Positions 38,052 to 48,487 are shown, numbered from the stretch's first letter. The stretch is 64,000 bases of DNA from Dehalococcoidia bacterium (GCA_022819585.1 JAJEGY010000030.1:1-64000), one strand, 5' to 3'. Notes: generated by a model not told the origin, from the letters alone. Numbers and translations are program-made.

Positions 38052-39695
38052 ATGTATCTGCTTGAAGTGCTGAACCCTGTTGCGCAGCAGCGCGGGTTGA
38101 TGAACACGATGAAGATCAATGAGCGTCCGGAGACGCTCGATGACCGGACGGTAGGTCTGATCTGGAGCGGGACGCATGGGGGTGATGTGGCGTTGAAGCG
38201 TGCGGGTGAGATGATCCAGGAGCGTTTCAAGAATGTGCGGGTGAATTTTTACACAGGCGGGAACTATCCGGCACCGCCGCCGATCGTGAGGCAAGCAGGA
38301 GAGGAGTGTGACGTCGTCATCGGCGCCACGGCTGATTGAGGGACCTGCGCGTCGTGGATGGTCCACGACATGATCGAGATCGAGAAGATGGGGAAGCCTG
38401 CGATCCCCATCGTGTCTGGTCGGTTTGAGGAGGATGCGATTGCGAGTTCACGGGCGTTTGGGATGCCTGACTTGCAGTTCGTGATCGTTCCTCGTATATA
38501 TCGGAACTTGGCGATTGAGGAGTGTGTTTCGCAGACCGAGGCGGCGATAGATGACATCGTCGATGTGCTGACGGTTGATCAGCAGCATGGCCGAGGGGTG
38601 CGTGACGAGACGGCGGAAATACAGCGGTTCGAGGGTGAGGACCGGTGGGATGCGATCCTGAAGATGAATGAGCAGTGGTTGATGCGGGACTGGGGAGACT
38701 CATTCATCTTGCATCCGCCGACTGCCGAGGCGGTGGATGAGTTGATCGCCGGTACGAACATGGATGCAGACGAGCTGGTGTGCGACATGCCGCCGGGATT
38801 TGGTCTGGCAACCGTCGAGAAGATCGCCATTAACGCGGCTATGGCCGGTGCGAAGCCGGAGCATATGCCTGTGATTATGGCAGGCGTGAAGGCGCTGTCG
38901 CAGATGGGATCGCATGGCGGGAAGTCGCTGCTGATGTCGACGAGTCCGCAAGCTCCCTTGCTGGTTGTGAATGGTCCGATAGCGAAGGAGATCGGGATCA
39001 ATGCTCGGTCGGCGCTCGGACCCGGTCGGGACAATGAGGTGAACATCACCATCGGTCGTGCTTTCTCGTTGTGTTTGCGGAACATCGGTTACTGGTATCC
39101 CGGTCAGATGGATATGGACACGATCGGAACGACGCGTAAGTTCGTGCACTGCATCGCCGAGAATGAGGACATGAGCCCTTGGGAGCCGTTCCATGTGAAC
39201 CAGGGCTTCCGTGCCAGCGAGAGCACGGTTAGCGTGTTCATAACCAACGGCGAACTAGATGTCCAAGACCAAGGCAACACCAAGGCCGAGGACCTGCTCA
39301 AGACGCTGGCTTACGGCTCGATATTCGGCACTCGTGGGCTGGGGATGCATGGCGGCGGCCAGAGGCTGATTCTGATGCCTCCTGATGTCGCCGGGCCTGT
39401 TGGTGATCAGGGCTTCTCGAAAGACGACGCCCGAGGCTTCATCCATCTGAACGCCAATCACAGCTTGGGCAAGATGATCCAGTACACGCCGTTGAAGGGC
39501 GAGGCTAGGATCAGTCCGATGTGGCGCTGGTTGGAGGACCTTACCGAGAAGGAGCGGCTGGAGATCGAGGTTCCGGTGGTGGACAACCCGGAGAGCTGGC
39601 ACATCGTGGTCGTTGGCGCTGATAGGGCTAAGACCGCGGTGATGCCTACTGGGGATGGAGTGGCTACGGTGGGGGTTGATCAGTATCAGGTTTGA
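38052..39695 (+). CDS. UGSC family selenoprotein, Sec encoded by in-frame TGA 38337-38339
   Basis: ORFs 38052-38339 and 38358-39695 share one frame, separated only by TGA; readthrough gives ...EECDVVIGATAD-U-GTCASWMVHDMIEIEKMGKPAIPIV... Confidence 0.88.
38351..38369 (+). promoter_or_regulatory. Candidate bacterial SECIS hairpin
   Basis: GTCGTGGA-TGG-TCCACGAC, 8 bp perfect stem starting 11 nt after the TGA; apical loop starts 20 nt after it. Confidence 0.65.
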
Positions 39696-39813
39696 ACTGA
39701 ATTGGTTGTTGGCGAGGCTACGCTATGTTAGTAGCCCGCCAAGGTCGTTCACGAACTGACTTTGGGAAGAATGTTCGTGGATGTCTCTGTGCAAAGGAGG
39801 CGCATTTAGCCGT

Positions 39814-40278
39814 TTATGGAGAGTGCGCGATGGGGTATGGGTCGATATAGACGGCGGCTTCGCCGTTCATTACTTCTGTGTTGGTTTGGTTGGTGCAGGA
39901 TACTGCTAGTTTGACGATGGGTTTGTCTTCTCGGACGGAGGTTACGGTGCAGGTTGCGGTGATTTTGTCGTCGATGTATACGGGGTTTGTGAAGTTGGTG
40001 TTTAGGCCGAGGAAGATGATGGTGGCTTCTTGTCCGGCCATTTTGACTCCGAGGACGGCGGAGACCATGCCGACTAGGAGAGCGCCGTGGGCGATGCGTT
40101 TTTCGAATCTGGTTTGAGCGGCGTAGGTGTCGTCGAGGTGGAGGGGTTGGGTGTCGCCGCTTAGGATTGCGAATTCACGGACGGTTTCGTCGGTGATGGT
40201 GCGGGTTACTGATGCTGAGGAGCCTAGGGTGAAGTTTGAGGGGATGTTGGGCATGGTGGTGGAGATGGCTTGGCACAA
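39814..40278 (-). CDS. MaoC-like dehydratase / (R)-specific enoyl-CoA hydratase family
   Basis: ITDETVREFAILSGDTQPLHLDDTYAAQTRFEKRIAHGALLVGMVSAVLG. Confidence 0.92.
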   Translation of the reverse strand: MCQAISTTMPNIPSNFTLGSSASVTRTITDETVREFAILSGDTQPLHLDDTYAAQTRFEKRIAHGALLVGMVSAVLGVKMAGQEATIIFLGLNTNFTNPVYIDDKITATCTVTSVREDKPIVKLAVSCTNQTNTEVMNGEAAVYIDPYPIAHSP

Positions 40279-40305
40279 ATGGATCGCGTGCGATTCGACT
40301 GAGTA

Positions 40306-40698
40306 TCAAAGGGTTTCGATCCTGACACCTTCGATGCGTTCGAAATCCCTGCGGTTGTTGGTCAATACGGTCAAGTCGTGGTACACAGCCGTACAACCTA
40401 TCAATAGATCGAAATCGCCGATCGGCGTACCTCGAGTTTGAAGGCGAGCTCGTTGTTCCCCGAAGAGTCGGCAAATTTCGTCGTTAAGTCCAATGATTTC
40501 GAAATCGCTCAAAAACTCTAGAAGTATGACTTCGGCATTTGCAGGTTGCGGCGACCTGAATACGCCATGGTAGAGTTCAGCCACAGAAATTGCGCTAATG
40601 GCGATTCCTTCTGGTGCTCGTAGTTGCAGCTGCTCCGCGATGGCTCGTGACCCTCGGAGGTTGTGGATCGCCCAATCGGAGTCGACGAGGAATTTCAC
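40306..40698 (-). CDS. PIN-domain VapC-like toxin
   Basis: MKFLVDSDWAIHNLRG...ISVAELYHGVF...PIGDFDLLIGCTAVYHDLTVLTNNRRDFERI. Confidence 0.9.
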   Translation of the reverse strand: MKFLVDSDWAIHNLRGSRAIAEQLQLRAPEGIAISAISVAELYHGVFRSPQPANAEVILLEFLSDFEIIGLNDEICRLFGEQRARLQTRGTPIGDFDLLIGCTAVYHDLTVLTNNRRDFERIEGVRIETL

Positions 40699-40943
40699 TT
40701 CAGTTCTGGGAGTGGTCGGCTACGCGATTCGGTAGATCGATATGCGTAGATCTCGTCGATTAATTGTTCGCAATCTACGATCCCTTTCCAACCTCCGAAG
40801 CTTGATCGCAAGCCCCTGAATTCGGATTGTCCTTCTTCGCGCTCCGACACGGAGATCACGACTTCGGCACCTTCGTCGAGGTCAACCGGAGTTTCCAGTT
40901 TGAATACGCCATTTGAGTAGGTTGCTTTGAGATTTTCAATCAT
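40695..40943 (-). CDS. DUF104-like antitoxin
   Basis: MIENLKATYSNGVFKLETPVDLDEGAEVVISV; 4-nt overlap with toxin gene. Confidence 0.85.
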   Translation of the reverse strand: MIENLKATYSNGVFKLETPVDLDEGAEVVISVSEREEGQSEFRGLRSSFGGWKGIVDCEQLIDEIYAYRSTESRSRPLPELK

Positions 40944-41076
40944 GGTGGATCAGGTACCACGTTAATGTCAATCGTGTATTTTCAGTATACGGGGAAGATC
41001 GATGGCAGTACATTGAGGGTTGAACGACAGATACGGCACTAAGTACTTGTCCGCACACATCGCGGTGGGATGGTCA

Positions 41077-42042
41077 CTACTGTCTTTGGGCGATGTAGGA
41101 GCCGATGATTACTAGGACTGCTCCGGCCCATAATTCTGGTCCGATGGCTTCGCCTAGGATTAGCCAAGCTAGGATGGCGGTTGTGACGGGGGATGAGAGG
41201 GATATGAGGGTCACTCGGCTGGGGAGGTAGTTGCTGAGGAGCCATGTCTGGGCTAGGAAGGCGAATCCAGCGATGATGACGCCTTGGTAGAAGAGGGATG
41301 TGAGAAGGATGAATGTCAAGCGTGTTGGTTCAGGTTCGAAGATGAGTGAGCCGGCGAGGAATGTGACTGATCCGAAGATGCCTTGGGCCATGAGCATCTT
41401 GAAGAGCGATATGTTCTGGCCGAGTTGGGAGAGGTATACCTGTCGGAGTCCGAGTAGAACGGCGGAGCACATGATGAGAAGATCGCCCAACCACGGGTTT
41501 ATGGCGTCGATGCCTTCGGTGCCGGCTATGATGCTGCGGACGAAGACGGCGGCGGCTCCCATATAGGCGATCATGGCACCGAGTACTCGCCGTTTGGAGA
41601 GGTTGTCGTTAGGGACAAAGAAGTGGGCGAAGACGCTTGCCCAAAGCGGGAAGGTGGTTATTAGAACTCCGGTGTGGCCAGCGGTTGTGAAGTACTGGCC
41701 GATGTTCATGAATGCGGTCTGTATGGAGAAGAGGATTCCGAGAACGAAGAGAGGGAAGTATTCCGATCGTTCGACTTTGATGCTTTGCCTCGTGACGATG
41801 GCGTAGATGATTACGACGATCATGCCCAAAATGAATCGCCAGAAACCGATTCGGAGCGGGGGCGCGTATTCCAGACCTGCCTTTACGGCGATGGGGAGGC
41901 CTGCCCACAAGGAGGCGAGGGTGAATGCGAGGCTGCCAGCGCGGAGGTTGAGCGGTTTACGTCGGTCTACGCGTGGGATGTCAGGCTCTGACCGAGATGC
42001 GGTCTTTTGCTGAGCTTCGGATTGTGAGGAGGTTGGGCGCAA
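41077..42042 (-). CDS. EamA/DMT family transporter
   Basis: Ten-TM-like; AFLAQTWLLSNYLPSRVTLISLSSPVTTAILAWLILGEAIGPELWAGAVLVIIG. Confidence 0.9.
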   Translation of the reverse strand: MRPTSSQSEAQQKTASRSEPDIPRVDRRKPLNLRAGSLAFTLASLWAGLPIAVKAGLEYAPPLRIGFWRFILGMIVVIIYAIVTRQSIKVERSEYFPLFVLGILFSIQTAFMNIGQYFTTAGHTGVLITTFPLWASVFAHFFVPNDNLSKRRVLGAMIAYMGAAAVFVRSIIAGTEGIDAINPWLGDLLIMCSAVLLGLRQVYLSQLGQNISLFKMLMAQGIFGSVTFLAGSLIFEPEPTRLTFILLTSLFYQGVIIAGFAFLAQTWLLSNYLPSRVTLISLSSPVTTAILAWLILGEAIGPELWAGAVLVIIGSYIAQRQ

Positions 42043-42188
42043 CGTCGATTAGGTGATTGATAAGAACGAGTTGCGCGATGTGCGACGGTTTAGCGTGGTG
42101 ACCAAACCCCCTTGTATTCCCCCTTGGGCTTCAAGGGGGAAGGTAACGTGGAATTCCCTCTTGGACATCGAGGGAGAGGAGTACGTGG

Positions 42189-43124
42189 TCAGCCTTCCAA
42201 CCGTTTCAGATATTGGCCGACCCAGTCGAAGTCGACGAGGTCAACGTAGGCGTCCATGAGGGCTTTTGTGACTGGTCCGGGGACGTTTCCGTCGCCTACG
42301 GTCGAGCCTTGGACGGTGCGTACGGGGCAGATGCAGAGGGATGTGGAGGTCAGGAACATTTCGTCGGAGGTCGTGGCGTCGAACATGTCGAGATCGGTTT
42401 CGACCACATCCAGATCGATCTCCTCGGCGAGTTCGATGGCTGTCTCACGTGAGATTCCGCCGAGGACGAACTGGGCTTTGGGGGTGTATGCGACGCCGTC
42501 TTTGACGACGAAGATATTGGATCCGATACCTTCGGTGAGGAATCCTCGGCTGTCGAGGAGGATTGCCCATGCCTCTTCGTCGAACTCCTTGGCCTCGAGG
42601 TCGGCCATGATGAGGTTCAGGTAGTTGTGGGATTTGGCTCGTGGGCTTAGGGATTCCGGGCTGATGCGTCGGGTTGAGGGGATCCAGACGTCGATGCCGT
42701 CGCGGTAGAGGCGTGCTCTTGGTTCAAGTGGGAGTGGTGTGCACTCGATGATGACGGTAGGTCCGCCGTCAGTTGCCCACATGTCGCCTCCTACGAGGTC
42801 AACGCCGCGGGATACACGCTGCCCTACCCAGTAGTCATCGTCGTCGCCGAGAAGCTTCAGGTTCTGCTCGACAACCTGCATGGTAGCGTCTCGCATCTCT
42901 TCTTTGGAGATGCCGGGGTCGATGCGGACGTAGTTGAGTGAGTTGTAGAAGCGGTCGAGGTGTTCGTCGAGTTTGAATATGCGGTGGCCGAAGGTTCGGG
43001 TCATGTCGAATACGGCGTCGCCGTATTTGAAGCCTCGGTCGCGGAAAGGCACTAGTGCTTGGCTTTCGGGAACGATCTCGCCGTTGAAGTAGGCGACACG
43101 CTCGTTTCGGGATTCTGACGGCAT
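42189..43124 (-). CDS. Class IV aminotransferase (branched-chain/D-amino acid aminotransferase-like)
   Basis: YFNGEIVPESQALVPFRDRGFKYGDAVFDMTRTFGHRIFKLDEHLDRF; LTEGIGSNIFVVKDG. Confidence 0.92.
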   Translation of the reverse strand: MPSESRNERVAYFNGEIVPESQALVPFRDRGFKYGDAVFDMTRTFGHRIFKLDEHLDRFYNSLNYVRIDPGISKEEMRDATMQVVEQNLKLLGDDDDYWVGQRVSRGVDLVGGDMWATDGGPTVIIECTPLPLEPRARLYRDGIDVWIPSTRRISPESLSPRAKSHNYLNLIMADLEAKEFDEEAWAILLDSRGFLTEGIGSNIFVVKDGVAYTPKAQFVLGGISRETAIELAEEIDLDVVETDLDMFDATTSDEMFLTSTSLCICPVRTVQGSTVGDGNVPGPVTKALMDAYVDLVDFDWVGQYLKRLEG

Positions 43125-43192
43125 CGGAGCAATCCTTGGGGGAGTTTGAATCGTCTAGAGTTATGTTATAGCCCGTGTGATGACGAGGGATT

Positions 43193-46100
43193 ATGGGCGC
43201 GCGGCGTTCACTAGAATCTCTACGTTTTATGGAAGCACATTCTGCCCCTCCAAAGACCGACGCAGTAGAAGAGTCTGCGTCTGATGATTCGCCGCGTGAC
43301 GTTGAAGACGTAAAGGTGGGCGATGAAGATGCGTTTGTGGTTCCAGAGTGGAAGCCTCAGATCAATATTCGATTAGGTGCAGGTGGTCGTGGCGTCGGGG
43401 AAACTGAAGCGAATGGGAGGGCATCGTCTAGATCGACGGATGGCGGAGTCAGGGGCCCGGAGGCCATTCCGAGGCGGATCGACGCGATCAATGTCTTGCT
43501 TGGTTTGATTCTGCTGCTCGCACTCGTCCTTCGGGTTGTCGGCACGGATTGGGACCAAGGCGGGTTGTATCACCCTGACGAACGCGACTTCCTAGGGCGT
43601 GCGGAGCGTTTGGATTTTGGGCAGCTGACGGAGCCGGGGTTGTTCAGTGTGGAGTCGCGGTTGAATCCGCACTGGTTCAACTATGGCAGTTTGCCGTTGT
43701 ACGCGTTGGCGGGATGGAAGGCTTTAGCGTCGCCGTTTGCGGATGGGGACTGGAACCTGTTTGATTTGCGGTTCCCCGGCCGGAATATGTCGGCGGTGGC
43801 GGATACGGTGACGGTGCTTTTTGTGTTCTTGCTAGCGACGCGACTGGCGAGGGATCGTCGTGCCGGGTTGATAGCGGCGTTGCTGGCTGCGTTGGCAGTG
43901 ATTCATATCCAGAACGCGCACTACACGGCTGTGGATGCGCCGATGACGATGTTCATTGTGGCGACGATCTATTTCTCGGTGCGGATGGTGCAGGCGCGTC
44001 AACAGAGGGATGCGTTGCTGGCGGGAGCGATGCTGGGGTTTGCAATTGCGACGAAGGTGACGGCGGGGCCGGTTGCGCTTGCGGTGGCTACGGCGCATGT
44101 TCTGATGCTCGTTGGACCGAGCATCGTTGCGGGGAAGGCACGGGAGATTACTGCTGACGACGTGAAGCTGGTGTTGCGTTACGGGGTGTTGACAGGTGCG
44201 GCTACGGTGATTGCGTTGCTGGTGACGCAGCCGTACATGATCATCGACTGGGACACGTATTTCGGGAACATCTTCCGGCAGTCGGAGATGGTGCGTAGGG
44301 TTGTGGATTTTCCATTTACTCGGCAGTACATCGATACGCCTGCGTACCTGTACCAGATTCGTCAGTTGTCCACTTGGGGACTAGGTATCTCGTTGGGGAT
44401 TGCGGTCTGGTTAGGGTTGGTCTGGGCACTGGCTCGGACGGTTGTTAAGCGTGACTTGGCGCTATTGGTGGTGTTGTCGTTTTTGCTGCCGTACCTGTTG
44501 GTGAACGGGCAGTTTGCGGTGAAGTTCTTGCGGTACATGCTCCCGGCTACGCCGTTATTGATCGTGTTCACGGGTTGTGCCATCTGGTGGGTTTACAGCT
44601 GGATGTTTCCGCGGATTCACCGGGTGGCACGAGTGCCGGTGTACGCGGTTGGGGCGGTGGCGTTTCTGCTGTTGATTCATTACACGGTTGCGTATCTGAA
44701 TGTGTTCACGGGTTCGCATCCGGCGCAGGAGGTTTCGAGTTATCTGAGGCAGAACGCGGAGGCTGGGACTGTGGTGATTCAAGAGCACTGGGAGGAGGGT
44801 ATACCGAACATTCCGACGTTCAACATGCATCAGAAGTTGGGGATGTATGAGGCGGATACGAATGCGAAGTTTTCGACGGTGTCGAGGTTGATGTCCGAGG
44901 CCGATTACTTCGTGCTTTACAGCAACCGATTGGCGGCGACTATACCTCGGTTGCCTGAGCGGTATCCGATCTCGGCGCGGTTCTATGAGATGCTGTTCAA
45001 CGGGGAGTTGGGTTATGAGGTTGTTTATTCGTCGGTGAGGGTGCCGGAGTTTTTGGGTGTTGTTTATTGGGACGATCCGTATGCTCGGGTGTCGTTCGGA
45101 GTCCCCGAAGGTTATGCCCAGCCTCGTGGGAGTGTTTACAACTGGGACTGGTTCGGATGGGCTGATGAGAGTTTCACCGTTTATGAGCATCCTCATGCGA
45201 TCGTGTTCAAGAATGTTGAGGAGTTGAGTCAGATCAGTCTTCTCGGTCGGATCTATCGAGATGGTCGGCCGGATGATTTCCAGCGAGTATTGACAGGCGG
45301 CGTGGGTCTGGTCTACGACGATACGCAGTTGAGCACGCAACAGTCTGGCGGGAGTTGGGATAGCGTCTATTTCCTGCGTGATCTGCCGAACGAGTATGCG
45401 TGGCTGGTGTGGTTGTTGGCGGTGCAGGTGATCGCTTTGGCGGCTTGGCCCTTGACGTATCTGGTTTTCAGACCGTTGACGGACCGGGGTTATTTGTTCA
45501 GCAAGCCTTTGGGATTGTTGATTGTGGCGACGATTGCTTGGTTGTTGGCGAGTCTAGGGATTTTGGGTTTCAGCGCTTTGAGCGTTGGGATTTCGGTCTT
45601 GGTTTTGGCGTTGATTTCGTTGATCGTGTTGTGGCGGATCGGGGATGAGATCTGGTACTTTGTAAAGGCTCATTTGAGGACGATTGCGATTGCTGAGGCG
45701 ATCTTCTTGGTGGCGTTTCTGGCGTTTTTGGCGATACGGTTGGCGAATCCTGACCTTTGGCATGCTTGGCGTGGCGGAGAGAAGCCGATGGACTTCGCGT
45801 ATTTGAACGCAATCACTCGGTCTACGATCATGCCGCCGTATGATCCTTGGTTCGCCGGGGGTTATCTGAACTACTACTACTATGGTCAATTCATCGTTGC
45901 GTCGTTGATACGGGTTACGGGGATAGTGCCGACGGTTGCGTATAACTTGGCGGTGCCGTTGATCTTCGCGCTGTCTGCTACTGCGATTTACACGGTCGGG
46001 TATAACTTGATTGCGATGTCGATGCGGGCACGTGGGGCGATTCGGTTGGGGAAGGTGCCGATCTTGTTCGGGTTGCTGGCGGCGTTGCTGGCGGTTGTTG

Positions 46101-47725
46101 CGGCGAATATTGATGGGCTGGCGCAGGTTATTGCCGGGTTGTACGAGTCATACGTCCAAGGTGGAGATTTTCCGCGTTTCGACTATTGGCGGAGCACTCG
46201 GCTGTTTGAGCATGGGACTGGTGGGAATGAGATTACGGAGTTTCCGTTCTTCACGTTCTTGTATGCGGATCTACATGCACACATGATCGCGATACCGTTT
46301 GCGGTGTTGGCCTTGGGCTTGGCGGTTGTGGCGTTTCTGAGGGCGGGGATGGAGAGGTTGTCGAAGTTTGAGACGTTGTTGTCGTTGGTGGTTTTGGGAG
46401 TCGCTGTAGGTTCGTTGCGGTTGATCAACTCTTGGGACTATCCGACGCAGTTGATGTTGGCCGCAGGATTCATATTTGCCGGCGAGTTTCTGTACGGGCA
46501 CAAAGGGAAGCTGGTCGGGTTTGGTCAGGCGTTGGTAAAGGTGGCTGTCGTGGGGATCGTTGGGTATTTGGTGTATCTGCCTTTCCATTCGAACTTTGAG
46601 TTGTTCAACAATGGGATTGAGCCTAGCCAGTTCCAGACGGCTTTGTGGCGGTTCTTGTTGATACACGGTTTGTTTGTGTTCGCGGTCGGATCTTGGCTGG
46701 TGATCGAATGGGAGCGTGGGACGTTCAGATATGGGGAGATCATCGGGAAGTTGCGGGATGATTATGGGTATCCGAAGTGGGCGTCACCGTTGATTGTGGG
46801 GGCGTTCGTGTTGGTATGGTTGGCGGTGGTTGTTTCGTATCCGCACTACATCACGGTGGTGGCCACGTTGACTGCGTCGGTGCTTCTCGGGTTTACGGGG
46901 CTGATGGCTTATCTGAGACGGCATCTGGGACAGCGATACATCATCATCACGGTGGCGCTGGTGATCATGTCGTTGTTGATGATTGCGGGGGTGGATGTTG
47001 TGACGGTGACGAACGATATTGGGCGTCAGAACACGATCTTCAAGTTCTACATTCAGGCCTGGTGGTTGTTGGCGATCGCGTCGACGTATGCGATCTGGCG
47101 TATTTGGGATGTGGGCGCGTTCGTGACGAAGCAGTGGACGGCGGTTAAAGTGGCTTGGTTGGGAGTTTTCGCTCTGCTGGGGGTTGGTGTATTCATCTAT
47201 CCATTGATGGCGACTGATGTTCGGTTGGATGATCGTTTCAGTGCTATCGGGCCCGGCATCGACGGTGAGGCTTATATGGATGCGGCTGTTTACTTAAGGA
47301 AGGGTATCGAGCTGGAATTCGCGACTGATCGTCCGGGAATCGAGTGGTTGAGGGAGAATGTTGACGGATCTCCGGTGGTTGTGGAGGCGCAATGGGATCT
47401 GTATACATGGGCGAATCGGGTTTCGATATACACAGGGTTACCGACAGTCTTGGGTTGGGACTGGCACCAGACGCAGCAGCGGCACGACTATCGTTGGGAG
47501 GTTCAGCGTCGGCGCGCGGCGGTGAACGAGTTTTACACGACGCGTGATGTTGAGGAGGCGCGTGGTTTTCTGGATGAGTTCAATGTGAAGTATGTGTATG
47601 TAGGGGAGCTTGAACGTGGGGCGTATCCGACTAGCGGGATAGCAAAGTTCGACGATATGCCGGAATTGAATCTGCATCCGGTGTTTGAACAGGGGCCTGT
47701 CAAGATTTACGAATATCGGGGTTGA
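43193..47725 (+). CDS. Giant polytopic protein: N-terminal PMT/GT39-like glycosyltransferase region plus C-terminal DUF2298 (Chlor_Arch_YYY-like) region
   Basis: 1510 aa; YHPDERDFLGRAE...; second half WRGGEKPMDFAYLNAITRSTIMPPYDPWFAGGYLNYYYYGQ...; ATG at 43229 also possible. Confidence 0.85.
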   Translation: MGARRSLESLRFMEAHSAPPKTDAVEESASDDSPRDVEDVKVGDEDAFVVPEWKPQINIRLGAGGRGVGETEANGRASSRSTDGGVRGPEAIPRRIDAINVLLGLILLLALVLRVVGTDWDQGGLYHPDERDFLGRAERLDFGQLTEPGLFSVESRLNPHWFNYGSLPLYALAGWKALASPFADGDWNLFDLRFPGRNMSAVADTVTVLFVFLLATRLARDRRAGLIAALLAALAVIHIQNAHYTAVDAPMTMFIVATIYFSVRMVQARQQRDALLAGAMLGFAIATKVTAGPVALAVATAHVLMLVGPSIVAGKAREITADDVKLVLRYGVLTGAATVIALLVTQPYMIIDWDTYFGNIFRQSEMVRRVVDFPFTRQYIDTPAYLYQIRQLSTWGLGISLGIAVWLGLVWALARTVVKRDLALLVVLSFLLPYLLVNGQFAVKFLRYMLPATPLLIVFTGCAIWWVYSWMFPRIHRVARVPVYAVGAVAFLLLIHYTVAYLNVFTGSHPAQEVSSYLRQNAEAGTVVIQEHWEEGIPNIPTFNMHQKLGMYEADTNAKFSTVSRLMSEADYFVLYSNRLAATIPRLPERYPISARFYEMLFNGELGYEVVYSSVRVPEFLGVVYWDDPYARVSFGVPEGYAQPRGSVYNWDWFGWADESFTVYEHPHAIVFKNVEELSQISLLGRIYRDGRPDDFQRVLTGGVGLVYDDTQLSTQQSGGSWDSVYFLRDLPNEYAWLVWLLAVQVIALAAWPLTYLVFRPLTDRGYLFSKPLGLLIVATIAWLLASLGILGFSALSVGISVLVLALISLIVLWRIGDEIWYFVKAHLRTIAIAEAIFLVAFLAFLAIRLANPDLWHAWRGGEKPMDFAYLNAITRSTIMPPYDPWFAGGYLNYYYYGQFIVASLIRVTGIVPTVAYNLAVPLIFALSATAIYTVGYNLIAMSMRARGAIRLGKVPILFGLLAALLAVVAANIDGLAQVIAGLYESYVQGGDFPRFDYWRSTRLFEHGTGGNEITEFPFFTFLYADLHAHMIAIPFAVLALGLAVVAFLRAGMERLSKFETLLSLVVLGVAVGSLRLINSWDYPTQLMLAAGFIFAGEFLYGHKGKLVGFGQALVKVAVVGIVGYLVYLPFHSNFELFNNGIEPSQFQTALWRFLLIHGLFVFAVGSWLVIEWERGTFRYGEIIGKLRDDYGYPKWASPLIVGAFVLVWLAVVVSYPHYITVVATLTASVLLGFTGLMAYLRRHLGQRYIIITVALVIMSLLMIAGVDVVTVTNDIGRQNTIFKFYIQAWWLLAIASTYAIWRIWDVGAFVTKQWTAVKVAWLGVFALLGVGVFIYPLMATDVRLDDRFSAIGPGIDGEAYMDAAVYLRKGIELEFATDRPGIEWLRENVDGSPVVVEAQWDLYTWANRVSIYTGLPTVLGWDWHQTQQRHDYRWEVQRRRAAVNEFYTTRDVEEARGFLDEFNVKYVYVGELERGAYPTSGIAKFDDMPELNLHPVFEQGPVKIYEYRG

Positions 47726-47746
47726 CGCGGTACGATTCACATTAGG

Positions 47747-48487
47747 ATGTCAGCGCAGATGATAGAGACGGTTTCGAATGCCTTGAAGGTGGCGGTCGAT
47801 TTCGTCTTGCCGGTTGTTTGCGTGCATTGCGAAACTGAGGGCGCGTTGCTGTGCGCCGAGTGTCTGGACGATGCTCCTGCGCTGCCTAGAAATGCTTGTG
47901 TGAAGTGTGGAGAGCGGACGCGGGAGTTTTTGAGGTTGTGCGGTGATTGTGTTGCGTTGCCGCCGCCGCTTGATCGGTTGGTTTCACGGCATCGGTATGG
48001 CGGGGCTGTGCGGAGCGCTGTGCATGCTTTGAAGTATCGGGGGATTACAGCGATTGCGCCTTTGATGGCGAGAGAGATGTCGAGGAATGTATTCTTTCGA
48101 CGAGCGAAGATTGATTGTGTCGTGCCAGTACCGGTGCATGATGATCGATTGAGGGAACGGGGCTATAATCAGGCGGCTCTGTTGGCGCGGGAGATAGCCG
48201 ATGGATTGGGGCTTCGATATGTTGAGGATGGGCTGATCAAGGTGCGTGCTACCGAATCTCAGGTGGAGTTGTCGAGGCAGGAGCGTACGATGTCGTTGAG
48301 GAACGCGTTCGAGGCCAAATACGGCTTTAGGGATGCGCACGTATTGCTTGTTGACGATGTATGCACTACAGGGAGCACGTTGATGAATTGTGCTGCCACA
48401 TTGAAGCGAGCGGGGGCAAGGCGTGTTTCGGCGGTTGTGTTTGCGAAGGAGATGCTTGTTGATGAGGGTGAGGAGCAGAGACTGTGA
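47747..48487 (+). CDS. comF: ComF family phosphoribosyltransferase-like protein
   Basis: Cys-rich N-terminus; VLLVDDVCTTGSTLMNCAATLKRAGARRVSAVVFAK PRPP motif. Confidence 0.9.
   Translation: MSAQMIETVSNALKVAVDFVLPVVCVHCETEGALLCAECLDDAPALPRNACVKCGERTREFLRLCGDCVALPPPLDRLVSRHRYGGAVRSAVHALKYRGITAIAPLMAREMSRNVFFRRAKIDCVVPVPVHDDRLRERGYNQAALLAREIADGLGLRYVEDGLIKVRATESQVELSRQERTMSLRNAFEAKYGFRDAHVLLVDDVCTTGSTLMNCAATLKRAGARRVSAVVFAKEMLVDEGEEQRL

Noticed and set aside
38052-39695. Pseudogene by nonsense mutation, or two genes with reinitiation
   Set aside because: The stop is exactly at the U of a UGxC family motif, the flanking frame is intact on both sides, and a SECIS-like hairpin follows; Sec readthrough explains more.
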